Part shown: piece after piece, positions 1 to 8,239 of the stretch
Position numbering within the stretch: the stretch's first letter is position 1
Layout: each line of letters opens with the position of its first letter
Source: S010-17 sp036478895
GTDB taxonomy: Bacteria; Bacteroidota; Bacteroidia; Flavobacteriales; Flavobacteriaceae
Direction of reading: 5' to 3'
Assembly: GCA_036478895.1 (NCBI GenBank)
Contig: JAZGEV010000043.1
Span: forward strand, 1-23,696
Length of the DNA stretch: 23,696 nt
Notes under the pieces: model-generated
The model's input: the letters and a program-made list of their open reading frames with translations, nothing else
The model's database searches: none
Told to the model about the DNA's origin: nothing
Position numbers and translations under genes: made by a program

Positions 1-3000
1 CTAGATAAAAAAAATAAAGACAACGGCAGTCAAATTGTATTATTGGCTAAGAATAAAAGTGGCTATCATAACTTAGCAAAACTATCGTCATTATCGCATA
101 CTGCAGGTTTTTATTATGTGCCCAGAATTGATCGCCAATTAATAAAACAATTCAAAGATGATATCATAGTATTGTCTGGTAATTTATATGGCGAAATTTC
201 TAATAAGATATTAAACATCGGTGAAAAACAAGCAGAAGAGGCTTTAATCTGGTGGAAAACACAATTTGGTGATGATTTTTATTTGGAATTGATGCGTCAC
301 GGACAAGAAAACGAAGATCATGTCAATGAAATTTTAGTAGCATTTTCCAAAAAACATAACGTGAAACTTATAGCCACAAACAATACGTTTTATGTAAATA
401 AAGAAGACGCTACATCTCATGATGTCTTACTTTGTATTAAAGATGCGGAGAAAATTGACACGCCAAAAGGCAGAGGTAGAGGTTATCGCTACGGCTTGGA
501 TAATGAAGAGTATTATTTTAAAACGCAAGACGAAATGAGTGAATTATTTCACGATATTCCTCAAGCGATTAGTAATGTTCAAGAAGTTGTAGATAAAATA
601 GAGATTTACACATTGTCACGTGATGTGTTATTGCCTAAATTTGATATTCCAACAAAATTTCAAATTAAAGAAGATGAAGATGGTGGCGTTAGAGGAGAAA
701 ACGCCTACTTAAAACATTTAACGTTTGAAGGTGCAAAAATACGCTATGGAGATGAATTAGATGCCGAAACCAAAGAAAGACTCGATTTTGAATTGATGAT
801 TATTGAAAAAACTGGTTATCCAGGTTATTTTTTAATTGTTTGGGATTTAATAAAAGAAGCACGAGCAATGGATGTATCTGTTGGTCCAGGTCGTGGTTCT
901 GCAGCTGGTTCTGTAGTGGCATATTGTTTGAAAATCACCAATATAGATCCTTTAAAATACGATTTACTTTTTGAGCGTTTCTTAAATCCAGAACGCGTGT
1001 CCTTGCCCGATATTGATATTGATTTTGACGATGAAGGACGACAGAAAGTAATACAATTTGTAATTGATAAATACGGTAAAAATCAAGTAGCACAAATTAT
1101 AACTTATGGTACAATGGCAGCAAAATCGTCCATAAGAGATACAGCTCGTGTGTTGGATTTACCTTTGTATGAAACAGATCCAATTGCCAAATTAATTCCA
1201 GGTGTAAAGCTAAAAAATATTTTTAGTGACGATCCTAAAAGTGTGGGGAAAATAAAAGCATTACGCCCCGAAGAAAAAGCTAATGTTGAGAAATTAAGAG
1301 GTTTAGTTGATGGTGATGATTTAAAAAGTAGAACAATCTTACAAGCCATTTCGTTAGAAGGATCTGTAAGAAATACAGGAACACATGCATGTGGTGTTAT
1401 TATTACGCCCGAAGATATTACCAATCTAATTCCCGTTGCAACAGCAAAAGGTTCAGATATGTTTGTCACCCAATTCGATAATAATGTGGTGGAAAGTGCA
1501 GGTCTATTAAAAATGGATTTTTTAGGCTTAAAAACATTGACATTAATTAAAGACGCCGTTAAAATTATAAAAGCCATTCATAATGTAGACTTGGTGCCAG
1601 ATGATTTTCCATTAGATGATGAAAAAACATACGAGTTATTTCAAAAAGGTTCTACAGTTGGTATTTTTCAATATGAATCACCTGGAATGCAAAAGCATTT
1701 AAGAGGTTTAAAACCAACCGAATTTGAAGATTTAATTGCCATGAATGCTTTGTATAGACCTGGACCAATGGAGTATATTCCCAGTTTTATAAATAGAAAA
1801 CATGGCAAAGAAGATATAGAGTACGATTTGCCCGAAATGGAAGGTTACTTAAAAGAAACTTACGGTATTACAGTATATCAAGAGCAAGTGATGTTGTTAT
1901 CTCAAAAGTTAGCTGGATTTACTAAAGGTCAGGCAGATAGTTTACGTAAAGCAATGGGTAAAAAAATAGTTACTTTACTTGCCAAAATGAAACCTTTGTT
2001 TATTGATGGCGGTACAAAAAACGGGCATCCAGAAGATGTTTTAAATAAAATTTGGAAAGATTGGGAAGCTTTTGCTGCCTATGCCTTTAATAAATCGCAT
2101 TCAACTTGTTATGCATATATTGCCTATCAAACAGCGTATTTAAAAGCACATTATCCAGCAGAATATATGGCGTCCGTATTGTCAAATAATATGCGTGATA
2201 TTAAATCAATTGCCTTTTTTATGGAAGAATGTAAGCGAATGGGAATTGAAGTTTTAGGGCCAGATGTTAATGAATCGTATTACAAATTTTCTGTAAATAA
2301 AACAGGCGCTATTCGCTTTGGAATGGGCGCTATTAAAGGAATGGGATCAAAAGCAGTTGATGCAATAATTGATGAAAGAAAAGAAAATGGACATTATAAG
2401 TCTATTTTTGATATGGCAAAACGAGTTGATTTACGTGCTGCTAGTAAAAAGGCATTTGATGGATTGGCAATTTCTGGAGGTTTTGATTCTTTAGGAGAAA
2501 TCAATCGATCGCAATTTTATGCGGAAGATGAAAAAGGGCAAACCATTCTAGATAAAGCTGTTAAGTTTGGAAATAAATATCAGGAAAATAAAAATTCTTC
2601 TCAAATATCCATGTTTGGAGAGGCATCTGAAGTTCAGTTTGATGAACCGATGATTCCTTTTGCAGAACCATGGAATATTATGGAGAAATTATCCAAAGAG
2701 AAAGAAGCTATTGGAATGTATATTTCTGGGCATCCGTTAGATGATTATAAAACAGAAATTAAATATTTTTGCAATGCAAAACTATCCGATTTGGCAGAGC
2801 TGGATGATTTAATAGGCAAAGAATTGTCTTTTGCTGGAATTTGTTACAACGTACAGCACAGAACGGCTAAAAGTGGTAAGCTTTGGGGAAGTTTTATGTT
2901 AGAAGATTTTAATGACTCGTACGAGTTTAGAATGTTTGGTAAGGAATATGCTACTTTTCAAAGAGACATATTAAATATGGCGTTTTTGCACATTAAAATA

Positions 3001-3315
3001 ACCATTCAAAGAGGATGGAATGATGGTCCAGCCAGAATTAGTTTTACGTCTATAGAACTTTTAGAAAATCTATTAACAAAAAAGGCAAAAAAGCTGACTT
3101 TAAATATTGATATTAATGCTGTAACCGAAAAGTTAATTAATGATATTGACCATGTTGTAACACATTTTAAAGGCAATAATGCGCTTACATTTATGGTTTA
3201 TGATCGTGATAAAAAATTAAAATTGGATCTATTTAGCCGATCAAGAAAAATACAAATCACCAAAGAATTGTTGGAGTATTTAGACCAAGGTGAATATCAA
3301 TATAAACTAAACTAA
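1..3315 (+). CDS. dnaE: DNA polymerase III subunit alpha, 3' part (5' end outside window)
   Basis: This is the catalytic subunit of the replicative DNA polymerase. The frame is open from base 1, so the start lies upstream and about 1,104 C-terminal residues are visible; the TTG at 43 is an internal Leu, not a start. The first part is the end of the PHP domain. The polymerase core has GPGRGSAAGS (from about 883), then PDIDIDFDD, whose Asp codons at 1015 and 1021 match two catalytic acids of E. coli DnaE. A third catalytic Asp lies in LLKMDFLGL (codon 1516). A QISMF motif (2602-2616) resembles the beta-clamp binding site and is followed by an OB-fold region (GKELSFAGIC onward). No frameshift is seen. 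The gene ends 7 bases from the stop of a convergent gene, so the two transcripts probably overlap at their 3' ends. Confidence 0.97.
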   Translation, partial: LDKKNKDNGSQIVLLAKNKSGYHNLAKLSSLSHTAGFYYVPRIDRQLIKQFKDDIIVLSGNLYGEISNKILNIGEKQAEEALIWWKTQFGDDFYLELMRHGQENEDHVNEILVAFSKKHNVKLIATNNTFYVNKEDATSHDVLLCIKDAEKIDTPKGRGRGYRYGLDNEEYYFKTQDEMSELFHDIPQAISNVQEVVDKIEIYTLSRDVLLPKFDIPTKFQIKEDEDGGVRGENAYLKHLTFEGAKIRYGDELDAETKERLDFELMIIEKTGYPGYFLIVWDLIKEARAMDVSVGPGRGSAAGSVVAYCLKITNIDPLKYDLLFERFLNPERVSLPDIDIDFDDEGRQKVIQFVIDKYGKNQVAQIITYGTMAAKSSIRDTARVLDLPLYETDPIAKLIPGVKLKNIFSDDPKSVGKIKALRPEEKANVEKLRGLVDGDDLKSRTILQAISLEGSVRNTGTHACGVIITPEDITNLIPVATAKGSDMFVTQFDNNVVESAGLLKMDFLGLKTLTLIKDAVKIIKAIHNVDLVPDDFPLDDEKTYELFQKGSTVGIFQYESPGMQKHLRGLKPTEFEDLIAMNALYRPGPMEYIPSFINRKHGKEDIEYDLPEMEGYLKETYGITVYQEQVMLLSQKLAGFTKGQADSLRKAMGKKIVTLLAKMKPLFIDGGTKNGHPEDVLNKIWKDWEAFAAYAFNKSHSTCYAYIAYQTAYLKAHYPAEYMASVLSNNMRDIKSIAFFMEECKRMGIEVLGPDVNESYYKFSVNKTGAIRFGMGAIKGMGSKAVDAIIDERKENGHYKSIFDMAKRVDLRAASKKAFDGLAISGGFDSLGEINRSQFYAEDEKGQTILDKAVKFGNKYQENKNSSQISMFGEASEVQFDEPMIPFAEPWNIMEKLSKEKEAIGMYISGHPLDDYKTEIKYFCNAKLSDLAELDDLIGKELSFAGICYNVQHRTAKSGKLWGSFMLEDFNDSYEFRMFGKEYATFQRDILNMAFLHIKITIQRGWNDGPARISFTSIELLENLLTKKAKKLTLNIDINAVTEKLINDIDHVVTHFKGNNALTFMVYDRDKKLKLDLFSRSRKIQITKELLEYLDQGEYQYKLN

Positions 3316-3322
3316 TTTATAA

Positions 3323-3931
3323 TTACAATCTAAAAGACAGACTTAAAATTAATTGTTCAGGTCTTGTGTTTAGTTGATTTAAAATACCAGTAGCATCGTC
3401 TTTAATCGTTAAAATATTATCGGCTATTCCTTTTTCAAAACGAATAGAAAAACGAAATTGTTTATGAAACTGAACGCCAATTCCTCCTTGAAAATTTACC
3501 GATAAATCATTTTCAATATCAATTTGTTCAGCATCAAAACCTTCAAATTCATTTAAAAGTAAATATTGAAATGAGCCACCAATAAAAACACTTATAGGTT
3601 TTACAATATCAAAACCAATAATTAACGGCATTTCTAATTTGGATTGATTAAAACTAGCTGAATTATAATTACTTTTAGTTCTTGTATATAATAATTCAGG
3701 TCTTAAATACATATGATTTGAGTAGTGCTGTAAATAAGCGCCTCCATGAAAACCAGATTTTTTATCACTGGCAAATTGGTTAGTAATGTTTGTAAAACCA
3801 CCATTAGTTACATATTCACCATTGGAGTTGTAATTGTAGCCAAGAGTTATTCCAAATGAAAATTTCTCACTCTCTTGAGCGTAAATCGTTGAAAATAAAA
3901 ACAAAAGAATTACTAATATTATATTTTTCAT
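3323..3931 (-). CDS. Outer-membrane beta-barrel protein (PorT-like family)
   Basis: A 202-residue protein with a clear signal peptide (MKNIILVILLFLFSTIYAQ, likely cut after Ala18). The rest alternates polar and hydrophobic residues with many aromatic and Gly positions, for example FSFGITLGYNYN, MYLRPELLYTR and FRFSIRFEKG, and it ends in LILSLSFRL as expected of a last beta strand. This fits the small outer-membrane beta-barrel family common in Bacteroidota (OMP_b-brl / PorT-like). The family assignment comes from overall pattern; no ligand or transport role can be inferred. It is convergent with dnaE and lies 84 bases downstream of the small membrane protein on the same strand. A 13-base direct repeat lies in that gap and could be regulatory. 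Confidence 0.8.
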   Translation of the reverse strand: MKNIILVILLFLFSTIYAQESEKFSFGITLGYNYNSNGEYVTNGGFTNITNQFASDKKSGFHGGAYLQHYSNHMYLRPELLYTRTKSNYNSASFNQSKLEMPLIIGFDIVKPISVFIGGSFQYLLLNEFEGFDAEQIDIENDLSVNFQGGIGVQFHKQFRFSIRFEKGIADNILTIKDDATGILNQLNTRPEQLILSLSFRL

Positions 3932-3960
3932 GATGTGATTTATTAAAAGAAAAAAATTAG

Positions 3961-3995
3961 TTTAATACTTATAAAACATAATTTTAATACTTATA
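3961..3995. repeat. 13-bp direct repeat with 22-bp period upstream of the beta-barrel gene
   Basis: The sequence TTTAATACTTATA occurs exactly at 3961-3973 and again at 3983-3995. The copies are spaced about two helical turns apart, 30 to 64 bases upstream of the beta-barrel start codon (3931, minus strand). The placement fits a two-site operator, but the region is very AT-rich, so chance is possible. Confidence 0.4.
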
Positions 3996-4015
3996 TTGTT
4001 AAATAAACTTAAAAA

Positions 4016-4225
4016 TTAAGCAACAGAAGTAGGTTTGTTGTCTAAGTTAGTTTCGCAACTGCCCTCATTTCCACAACCGCAATTGATGCCTTTTTCTAAC
4101 ATTTTAACATTTTTTCCAGCACAAGTACCATCAAATTGCCCGTCTTTTTTTGCCCATATTTTTATAGCAATTCCTGCAAAACCTAAACCTAGTAATATAC
4201 TTGCAATTAAAATTGTTTTAAACAT
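4016..4225 (-). CDS. Small membrane-anchored cysteine-containing protein
   Basis: A 69-residue protein with one N-terminal hydrophobic helix (residues 4-24, ILIASILLGLGFAGIAIKIW) followed by a short polar tail with four Cys (35, 49, 51, 57) in the pattern GTC...NCGCG...SC. There is no lipobox, so the helix is probably a signal anchor with the tail facing the periplasm. It resembles a family of very small flavobacterial proteins usually annotated 'membrane or secreted protein', with a conserved helix then KKDG-F-GTCA; that recognition is from memory. The Cys cluster could bind a metal or form disulfides, and the function is unknown. An 8-base Bacteroidota -7 box lies 24 bases upstream. The antisense open frame over the same bases lacks any coding signature. 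Confidence 0.78.
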   Translation of the reverse strand: MFKTILIASILLGLGFAGIAIKIWAKKDGQFDGTCAGKNVKMLEKGINCGCGNEGSCETNLDNKPTSVA

Positions 4226-4248
4226 AATAGTGTGTCTTTTTTAGACTG

Positions 4249-4282
4249 CAAAAATACAGATTAATTATAATTATTGATGCAA
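4249..4282 (-). promoter_or_regulatory. Bacteroidota-type promoter for the small cysteine protein
   Basis: Read on the minus strand this is TTG (4282-4280), 23 bases, then TATTTTTG (4256-4249), matching the TTG / TAnnTTTG consensus described for Bacteroides and Flavobacterium. The spacer is at the long end of the accepted range. The predicted start near 4243 gives a leader of about 18 bases. Confidence 0.55.
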
Positions 4283-4365
4283 TTGTTAATAAAACTATGG
4301 TATTTTTAAAGGAAAACTATTATTAATAGGTTACTTTTAAAAAATATTAACTTAAAATTTTGAAA

Positions 4366-5052
4366 ATGAAAAAATTATTCGCCGAATTTTTCGGTACATT
4401 TTGGCTTGTTTTTGGTGGTTGTGGAGCAGCAATATTTGCTGCTGGATATCCAACAGTAGGTATTGGTTTTGTTGGTGTTTCGCTCGCATTTGGTTTAACA
4501 GTTCTAACAATGGCGTATGCAGTTGGGCATATTTCTGGAGGTCATTTTAATCCAGCTGTTTCTATAGGTTTATGGGCAGGAGGAAAATTTGAAGGAAAAG
4601 AACTTTTTGGTTACATTTTAGCACAATTAGCAGGAGCTATTGCAGCTGCGGCAATGTTATGGCTAATTGTTTCTGGTAAAGAAGGCTTCACCGATGTTGG
4701 AGATTTTGCTGCAAATGGCTATGGTCATTTATCACCAGATAAATTTAATATGCAATCGGCATTTATTGCAGAGTTCTTATTAACATTATTTTTCTTATTA
4801 ATTATTTTGGGAAGTACCAGTGATAGAGCGCCAAAAGGCTTTGCACCAATAGCTATTGGTTTGGGATTAACTTTAATACATTTAATTAGTATTCCTATTA
4901 CAAATACATCTGTAAATCCAGCGCGTTCTATGAGTCAGGCGATTTTTGCTGGAGGAGAATATTTGACGCAATCTTGGTTATTCTGGGTAGCGCCAATATT
5001 AGGCGCAATTGCAGGAGGTTTTATTCATAAAACGTTTTTAGAGAAAGCATAA
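4366..5052 (+). CDS. aqpZ: Aquaporin Z, water channel
   Basis: An inner-membrane water channel of 228 residues, the usual length for AqpZ, with six membrane helices. Both half-helix signatures are intact: GHFNPAVSIGLW and TSVNPARSM. By comparison with E. coli AqpZ, the selectivity-filter residues are present (Phe42 in SLAFGLT, then His and Thr in LIHLISIPITNT, then Arg of NPAR). This argues for a water-selective channel and not a glycerol facilitator. I chose the ATG at 4366 over a TTG two codons upstream because MKKLFAEFFGTFWLVFGG matches AqpZ N-termini. It is transcribed away from the small cysteine protein and ends in its own strong terminator, so it is probably monocistronic. Only imperfect -7 boxes (for example TATTTTTA at 4301) are seen upstream. 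Confidence 0.95.
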   Translation: MKKLFAEFFGTFWLVFGGCGAAIFAAGYPTVGIGFVGVSLAFGLTVLTMAYAVGHISGGHFNPAVSIGLWAGGKFEGKELFGYILAQLAGAIAAAAMLWLIVSGKEGFTDVGDFAANGYGHLSPDKFNMQSAFIAEFLLTLFFLLIILGSTSDRAPKGFAPIAIGLGLTLIHLISIPITNTSVNPARSMSQAIFAGGEYLTQSWLFWVAPILGAIAGGFIHKTFLEKA

Positions 5053-5075
5053 ATTATTTAATGAAAGATTAATTT

Positions 5076-5117
5076 AATTGCATTCAGAAAATTTAATTTT
5101 TTGAATGCAATTTTTTT
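5076..5117 (+). terminator. Rho-independent terminator after aqpZ
   Basis: A long hairpin begins 24 bases after the aqpZ stop. Bases 5076-5091 pair with 5097-5112 around a 5-base loop, with one G-T wobble; the core ATTGCATTCA / TGAATGCAAT is perfect. A run of seven T (5111-5117) follows. This is the clearest intrinsic terminator in the window and separates aqpZ from the helicase gene. Confidence 0.88.
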
Positions 5118-5160
5118 GAAAAATATCTAATTTTAAGACTCGTAAATTAAATGAGAATTG

Positions 5161-5168
5161 TATTTTTG
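5161..5168 (+). promoter_or_regulatory. Candidate -7 box for the pcrA operon
   Basis: TATTTTTG matches the Bacteroidota -7 consensus TAnnTTTG and lies 21 bases before the pcrA start, just downstream of the aqpZ terminator. No TTG is found at the expected 17-23 base spacing, so the call rests on one box and its position. Confidence 0.4.
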
Positions 5169-5189
5169 TAAATTAGACTTAAATCCAGA

Positions 5190-7553
5190 ATGTCCAACTA
5201 TTTAGAAAATTTAAACGAAGCTCAAAAACAAGCAGTTATCCAATTGGATGGACCGTTGTTAATTATTGCTGGTGCAGGTTCTGGAAAAACCCGTGTGCTT
5301 ACGTATCGTATTGCATATATGATGCAAAAAGGGATTGATCCTTTTAATATTTTAGCCTTAACATTTACAAATAAATCAGCACGAGAAATGAAATCTCGTA
5401 TTGCTAAAATAGTTGGTGATGGTGAGTCTCGAAATTTATGGATGGGAACATTCCATTCCGTTTTTGCACGTATTTTAAGATCGGAAAGTGACCGTCTTGG
5501 GTTTCCATCTAATTTCACTATTTATGATACACAAGATTCTGTACGCTTGTTATCAGCGATTATAAAAGAAATGAAATTAGAGAAAGACCGTTATAAGCCT
5601 AAGCAGGTGTTAAGCCGTATTTCGCAATATAAAAATAGTTTAATTACCGTAAGAGCGTATAGAAATAATCCCGATTTAATTGAAGCTGATAGAGAATCAG
5701 GTAGACCAAAAATGGGCAATATTTACGATGAATATGTAAAGCGTTGTTTTAAAGCTGGCGCCATGGATTTTGATGATTTATTATTAAGAACCAATGAACT
5801 ATTATCTCGTTTTCCCGATGTGTTAGCAAAATACCAAGATCGTTTTAGATACATAATGGTTGATGAGTATCAAGATACCAATCACTCACAATATTTAATT
5901 GTACGCGCTTTGGCAGATCGTTTTCAAAACATAGCCGTTGTTGGTGATGATTCACAGAGTATTTATTCGTTTAGAGGTGCAAATATTCAGAATATCTTAA
6001 ACTTCCAAAAGGATTATCCAGATGTTAAAATCTATAAATTAGAGCAAAATTACCGTTCATCGCAAAATTTAGTAAATGCCGCAAATAGCGTCATTGTTAA
6101 AAATAAAAAACGATTAGATAAAGAGCTTTGGACAGATAATGAACCTGGTGAAAGAATCAATGTTATGCGTACAATGTCTGACAGTGAAGAAGGACGTTTT
6201 GTAGCGAATAGTATTTGGGAGAATGCCATTAAAAAACAATTAAAATACGATCAATTTGCTATTTTATATCGTACAAATGCACAATCCAGAGCTATGGAAG
6301 ATGCTTTACGTAAAAAAGATATAAAATACCGTATATTTGGTGGCTTATCATTTTATCAAAGAAAAGAAATAAAAGATACTCTTTCTTATTTACGTTTACT
6401 GATAAATTCGAATGATGAAGAGGCTTTGAAACGTGTTATAAATTATCCTGCACGTGGTATTGGGCAAACTACACTGGAGAAAATTACAGTAGCAGCAAAT
6501 CACTACAACAAACCTATATTTTCGATATTAGAAAATTTACATAAAATAGATTTGAAAATAAATGCTGGTACAACTACAAAATTGAAGAATTTTGTAATTA
6601 TGATAAAAAGTTTTCAAGTAGAAGCGCAAAATAAAAATGCTTTTGAAATAACTGATTTTGTAATAAAACAAGCAAAGATAATAGGCGATCTTAATAAAGA
6701 TGAATCGCCCGAAGCAGTAAGTAGAGTCGAGAATATTCAAGAACTATTAAACGGAATTAAAGATTTTGTTGAAGAGCAAAAAGATAAGATAGATGCCAAC
6801 GTTTCATTAGCTTATTTTTTGGAAGATGTCGCTTTAGCAACCGATTTTGATAAAGAAAAAACAGATGACGAACCTAGAGTTTCTTTGATGACCGTTCATT
6901 TGTCCAAAGGACTTGAATTCCCCTATGTTTACATTGTAGGTTTGGAAGAAAATTTATTTCCATCTGGAATGAGTTCAAATTCGCGAAGTGAATTAGAAGA
7001 AGAAAGACGTTTGTTTTACGTTGCTTTAACAAGAGCCGAAAAACAAGCTTATTTAAGCTATGCGCAAACACGTTATCGATGGGGATCTTTAATCGATTGC
7101 GAACCAAGTAGATTTATAGAAGATATAGAAGATAAATATTTAAACTATCTTGCACCCAAAATAAAACCTTCAATGAATCGATTTGTTGATAATGATATTT
7201 TTGGAGATGTGCCAAAACAAGTAATACGTTATAAAAAACCAATTAGAAAAACTACAAATAAAGTCATAATGAAAAAATCACAATCCGTAAAATCGATAGA
7301 GATAAGTACACCAAAGAGATTTACGAAACTTGTAACAGCAAAAGAAAATGCAAAAGATGAAATTGATGCTAAAATTGATGCTGGTGTATATGTTTTACAC
7401 CAAAAATTTGGAAGAGGTTTAGTCATTGCAATCGAAGGAAAAGACGCCGATAGAAAAGCTGAAATTGAATTTGAAAAAGAAGAAATAGGCACAAAAAAAC
7501 TATTATTACAATTTGCAAAATTAAGAGTTTTAAAAAGAAAACCTCAGAAATAA
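5190..7553 (+). CDS. pcrA: UvrD/PcrA-type ATP-dependent 3'-5' DNA helicase
   Basis: A superfamily 1A helicase of 787 residues used in repair and in restarting or clearing replication. Motifs appear in order: a Q-motif region (LNEAQKQAV), Walker A AGAGSGKT (residues 27-34), motif II DEYQDTN (from residue 225), motif III GDDSQSIYSFRGA, motif IV EQNYRSS, motif V MTVHLSKGLEFPYVY and motif VI LFYVALTRAEK. The C-terminal tail (VLHQKFGRGLVIAIEG through LLLQFAKL) is the PcrA/UvrD tail domain that contacts RNA polymerase in other bacteria. That tail and the length favour UvrD/PcrA over Rep. It lies 4 bases before the DUF4290 gene, which suggests one transcript. The choice between uvrD and pcrA as symbol is nomenclature only. 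Confidence 0.94.
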   Translation: MSNYLENLNEAQKQAVIQLDGPLLIIAGAGSGKTRVLTYRIAYMMQKGIDPFNILALTFTNKSAREMKSRIAKIVGDGESRNLWMGTFHSVFARILRSESDRLGFPSNFTIYDTQDSVRLLSAIIKEMKLEKDRYKPKQVLSRISQYKNSLITVRAYRNNPDLIEADRESGRPKMGNIYDEYVKRCFKAGAMDFDDLLLRTNELLSRFPDVLAKYQDRFRYIMVDEYQDTNHSQYLIVRALADRFQNIAVVGDDSQSIYSFRGANIQNILNFQKDYPDVKIYKLEQNYRSSQNLVNAANSVIVKNKKRLDKELWTDNEPGERINVMRTMSDSEEGRFVANSIWENAIKKQLKYDQFAILYRTNAQSRAMEDALRKKDIKYRIFGGLSFYQRKEIKDTLSYLRLLINSNDEEALKRVINYPARGIGQTTLEKITVAANHYNKPIFSILENLHKIDLKINAGTTTKLKNFVIMIKSFQVEAQNKNAFEITDFVIKQAKIIGDLNKDESPEAVSRVENIQELLNGIKDFVEEQKDKIDANVSLAYFLEDVALATDFDKEKTDDEPRVSLMTVHLSKGLEFPYVYIVGLEENLFPSGMSSNSRSELEEERRLFYVALTRAEKQAYLSYAQTRYRWGSLIDCEPSRFIEDIEDKYLNYLAPKIKPSMNRFVDNDIFGDVPKQVIRYKKPIRKTTNKVIMKKSQSVKSIEISTPKRFTKLVTAKENAKDEIDAKIDAGVYVLHQKFGRGLVIAIEGKDADRKAEIEFEKEEIGTKKLLLQFAKLRVLKRKPQK

Positions 7554-7557
7554 GAAT

Positions 7558-8190
7558 ATGGATTACCAATTAGAATATAACTCAGAAAGAGAAACTCTAG
7601 CCATACCAGAATATGGAAGACACATTCAAAAATTAGTTAATCATTGTATCGCTTTACCAACTAAAGAGGAGCGAAACAAGATGGCACTTTCTATTATTGA
7701 AGTAATGGGGAATTTACAGCCACACTTGAGAGATGTGCCAGATTTCAAACATAAATTATGGGATCAGCTTTTTATAATTGCAGATTTTAAACTTGATGTT
7801 GAGGCACCTTACGAGGTTTTATCCAAAGAAGAGTTGAAAGCAAAACCAGATGCTTTGCCTTATCCAAAAAACGCAACAAAATATCGTTTTTATGGTAATA
7901 ATATTCAAATTATGATTGATGAAGCAATTTCTTGGGAAGAAGGAGAATTGAAAGAAAATTTAAAATTCACCATTGCTAATCATATGAAAAAGTGTTTTTT
8001 AAATTGGAATAAAGACACGGTAGAAGATGCAGTTATTTTTAAGCATTTAACCGATTTATCGGATGGTAAAATAAACTTATCAACTAAGGATTGTACACTT
8101 TCAGAATCTAAAAAATTACTACGTAAGATGCCTAGTAAAAATAAGAAAAACCAAAAAAATAAAAAGCATTCTGGCAAGAAAAGATGGTAA
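7558..8190 (+). CDS. DUF4290 domain protein
   Basis: A 210-residue soluble protein with no signal peptide or membrane helix. The N-terminal part (YNSERETLAIPEYGRHIQKLVNH, ALPTKEERNKMALSIIEVMGNLQPHLRD) is the pattern I associate with the Bacteroidota-specific DUF4290 family, which often sits directly before murA as here. The function is unknown. The last 40 or so residues are strongly basic (KNKKNQKNKKHSGKKRW), suggesting contact with nucleic acid or ribosomes, though this is only inference. The start ATG is 4 bases after the helicase stop, so it is very likely co-transcribed with pcrA and with murA 49 bases downstream. Confidence 0.87.
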   Translation: MDYQLEYNSERETLAIPEYGRHIQKLVNHCIALPTKEERNKMALSIIEVMGNLQPHLRDVPDFKHKLWDQLFIIADFKLDVEAPYEVLSKEELKAKPDALPYPKNATKYRFYGNNIQIMIDEAISWEEGELKENLKFTIANHMKKCFLNWNKDTVEDAVIFKHLTDLSDGKINLSTKDCTLSESKKLLRKMPSKNKKNQKNKKHSGKKRW

Positions 8191-8203
8191 ACATCATTGG
8201 TTT

Positions 8204-8219
8204 TTTATTAATTAATAAA
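8204..8219. repeat. 16-bp perfect palindrome between the DUF4290 gene and murA
   Basis: TTTATTAATTAATAAA is a perfect dyad 20 bases upstream of murA. It contains only A and T, so it could be an operator, a weak RNA hairpin or chance. Confidence 0.3.
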
Positions 8220-8239
8220 GATTAACATTACATAATTAC

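Noticed and set aside
43..45. TTG as the start of the first gene
   Set aside because: The frame is open to base 1 and encodes matching DnaE sequence upstream (DNGSQIVLLAKN), so the gene is simply cut by the window edge.
1104..1577. Long minus-strand frame inside dnaE
   Set aside because: It lies wholly antisense to the conserved polymerase core and shows no recognisable protein features.
4035..4244. Plus-strand open frame antisense to the small Cys protein
   Set aside because: It lacks a sensible domain pattern, and the minus-strand frame has a clean membrane helix, Cys cluster and promoter.
4360..4362. TTG start for the aquaporin
   Set aside because: The ATG two codons downstream gives the canonical AqpZ N-terminus.
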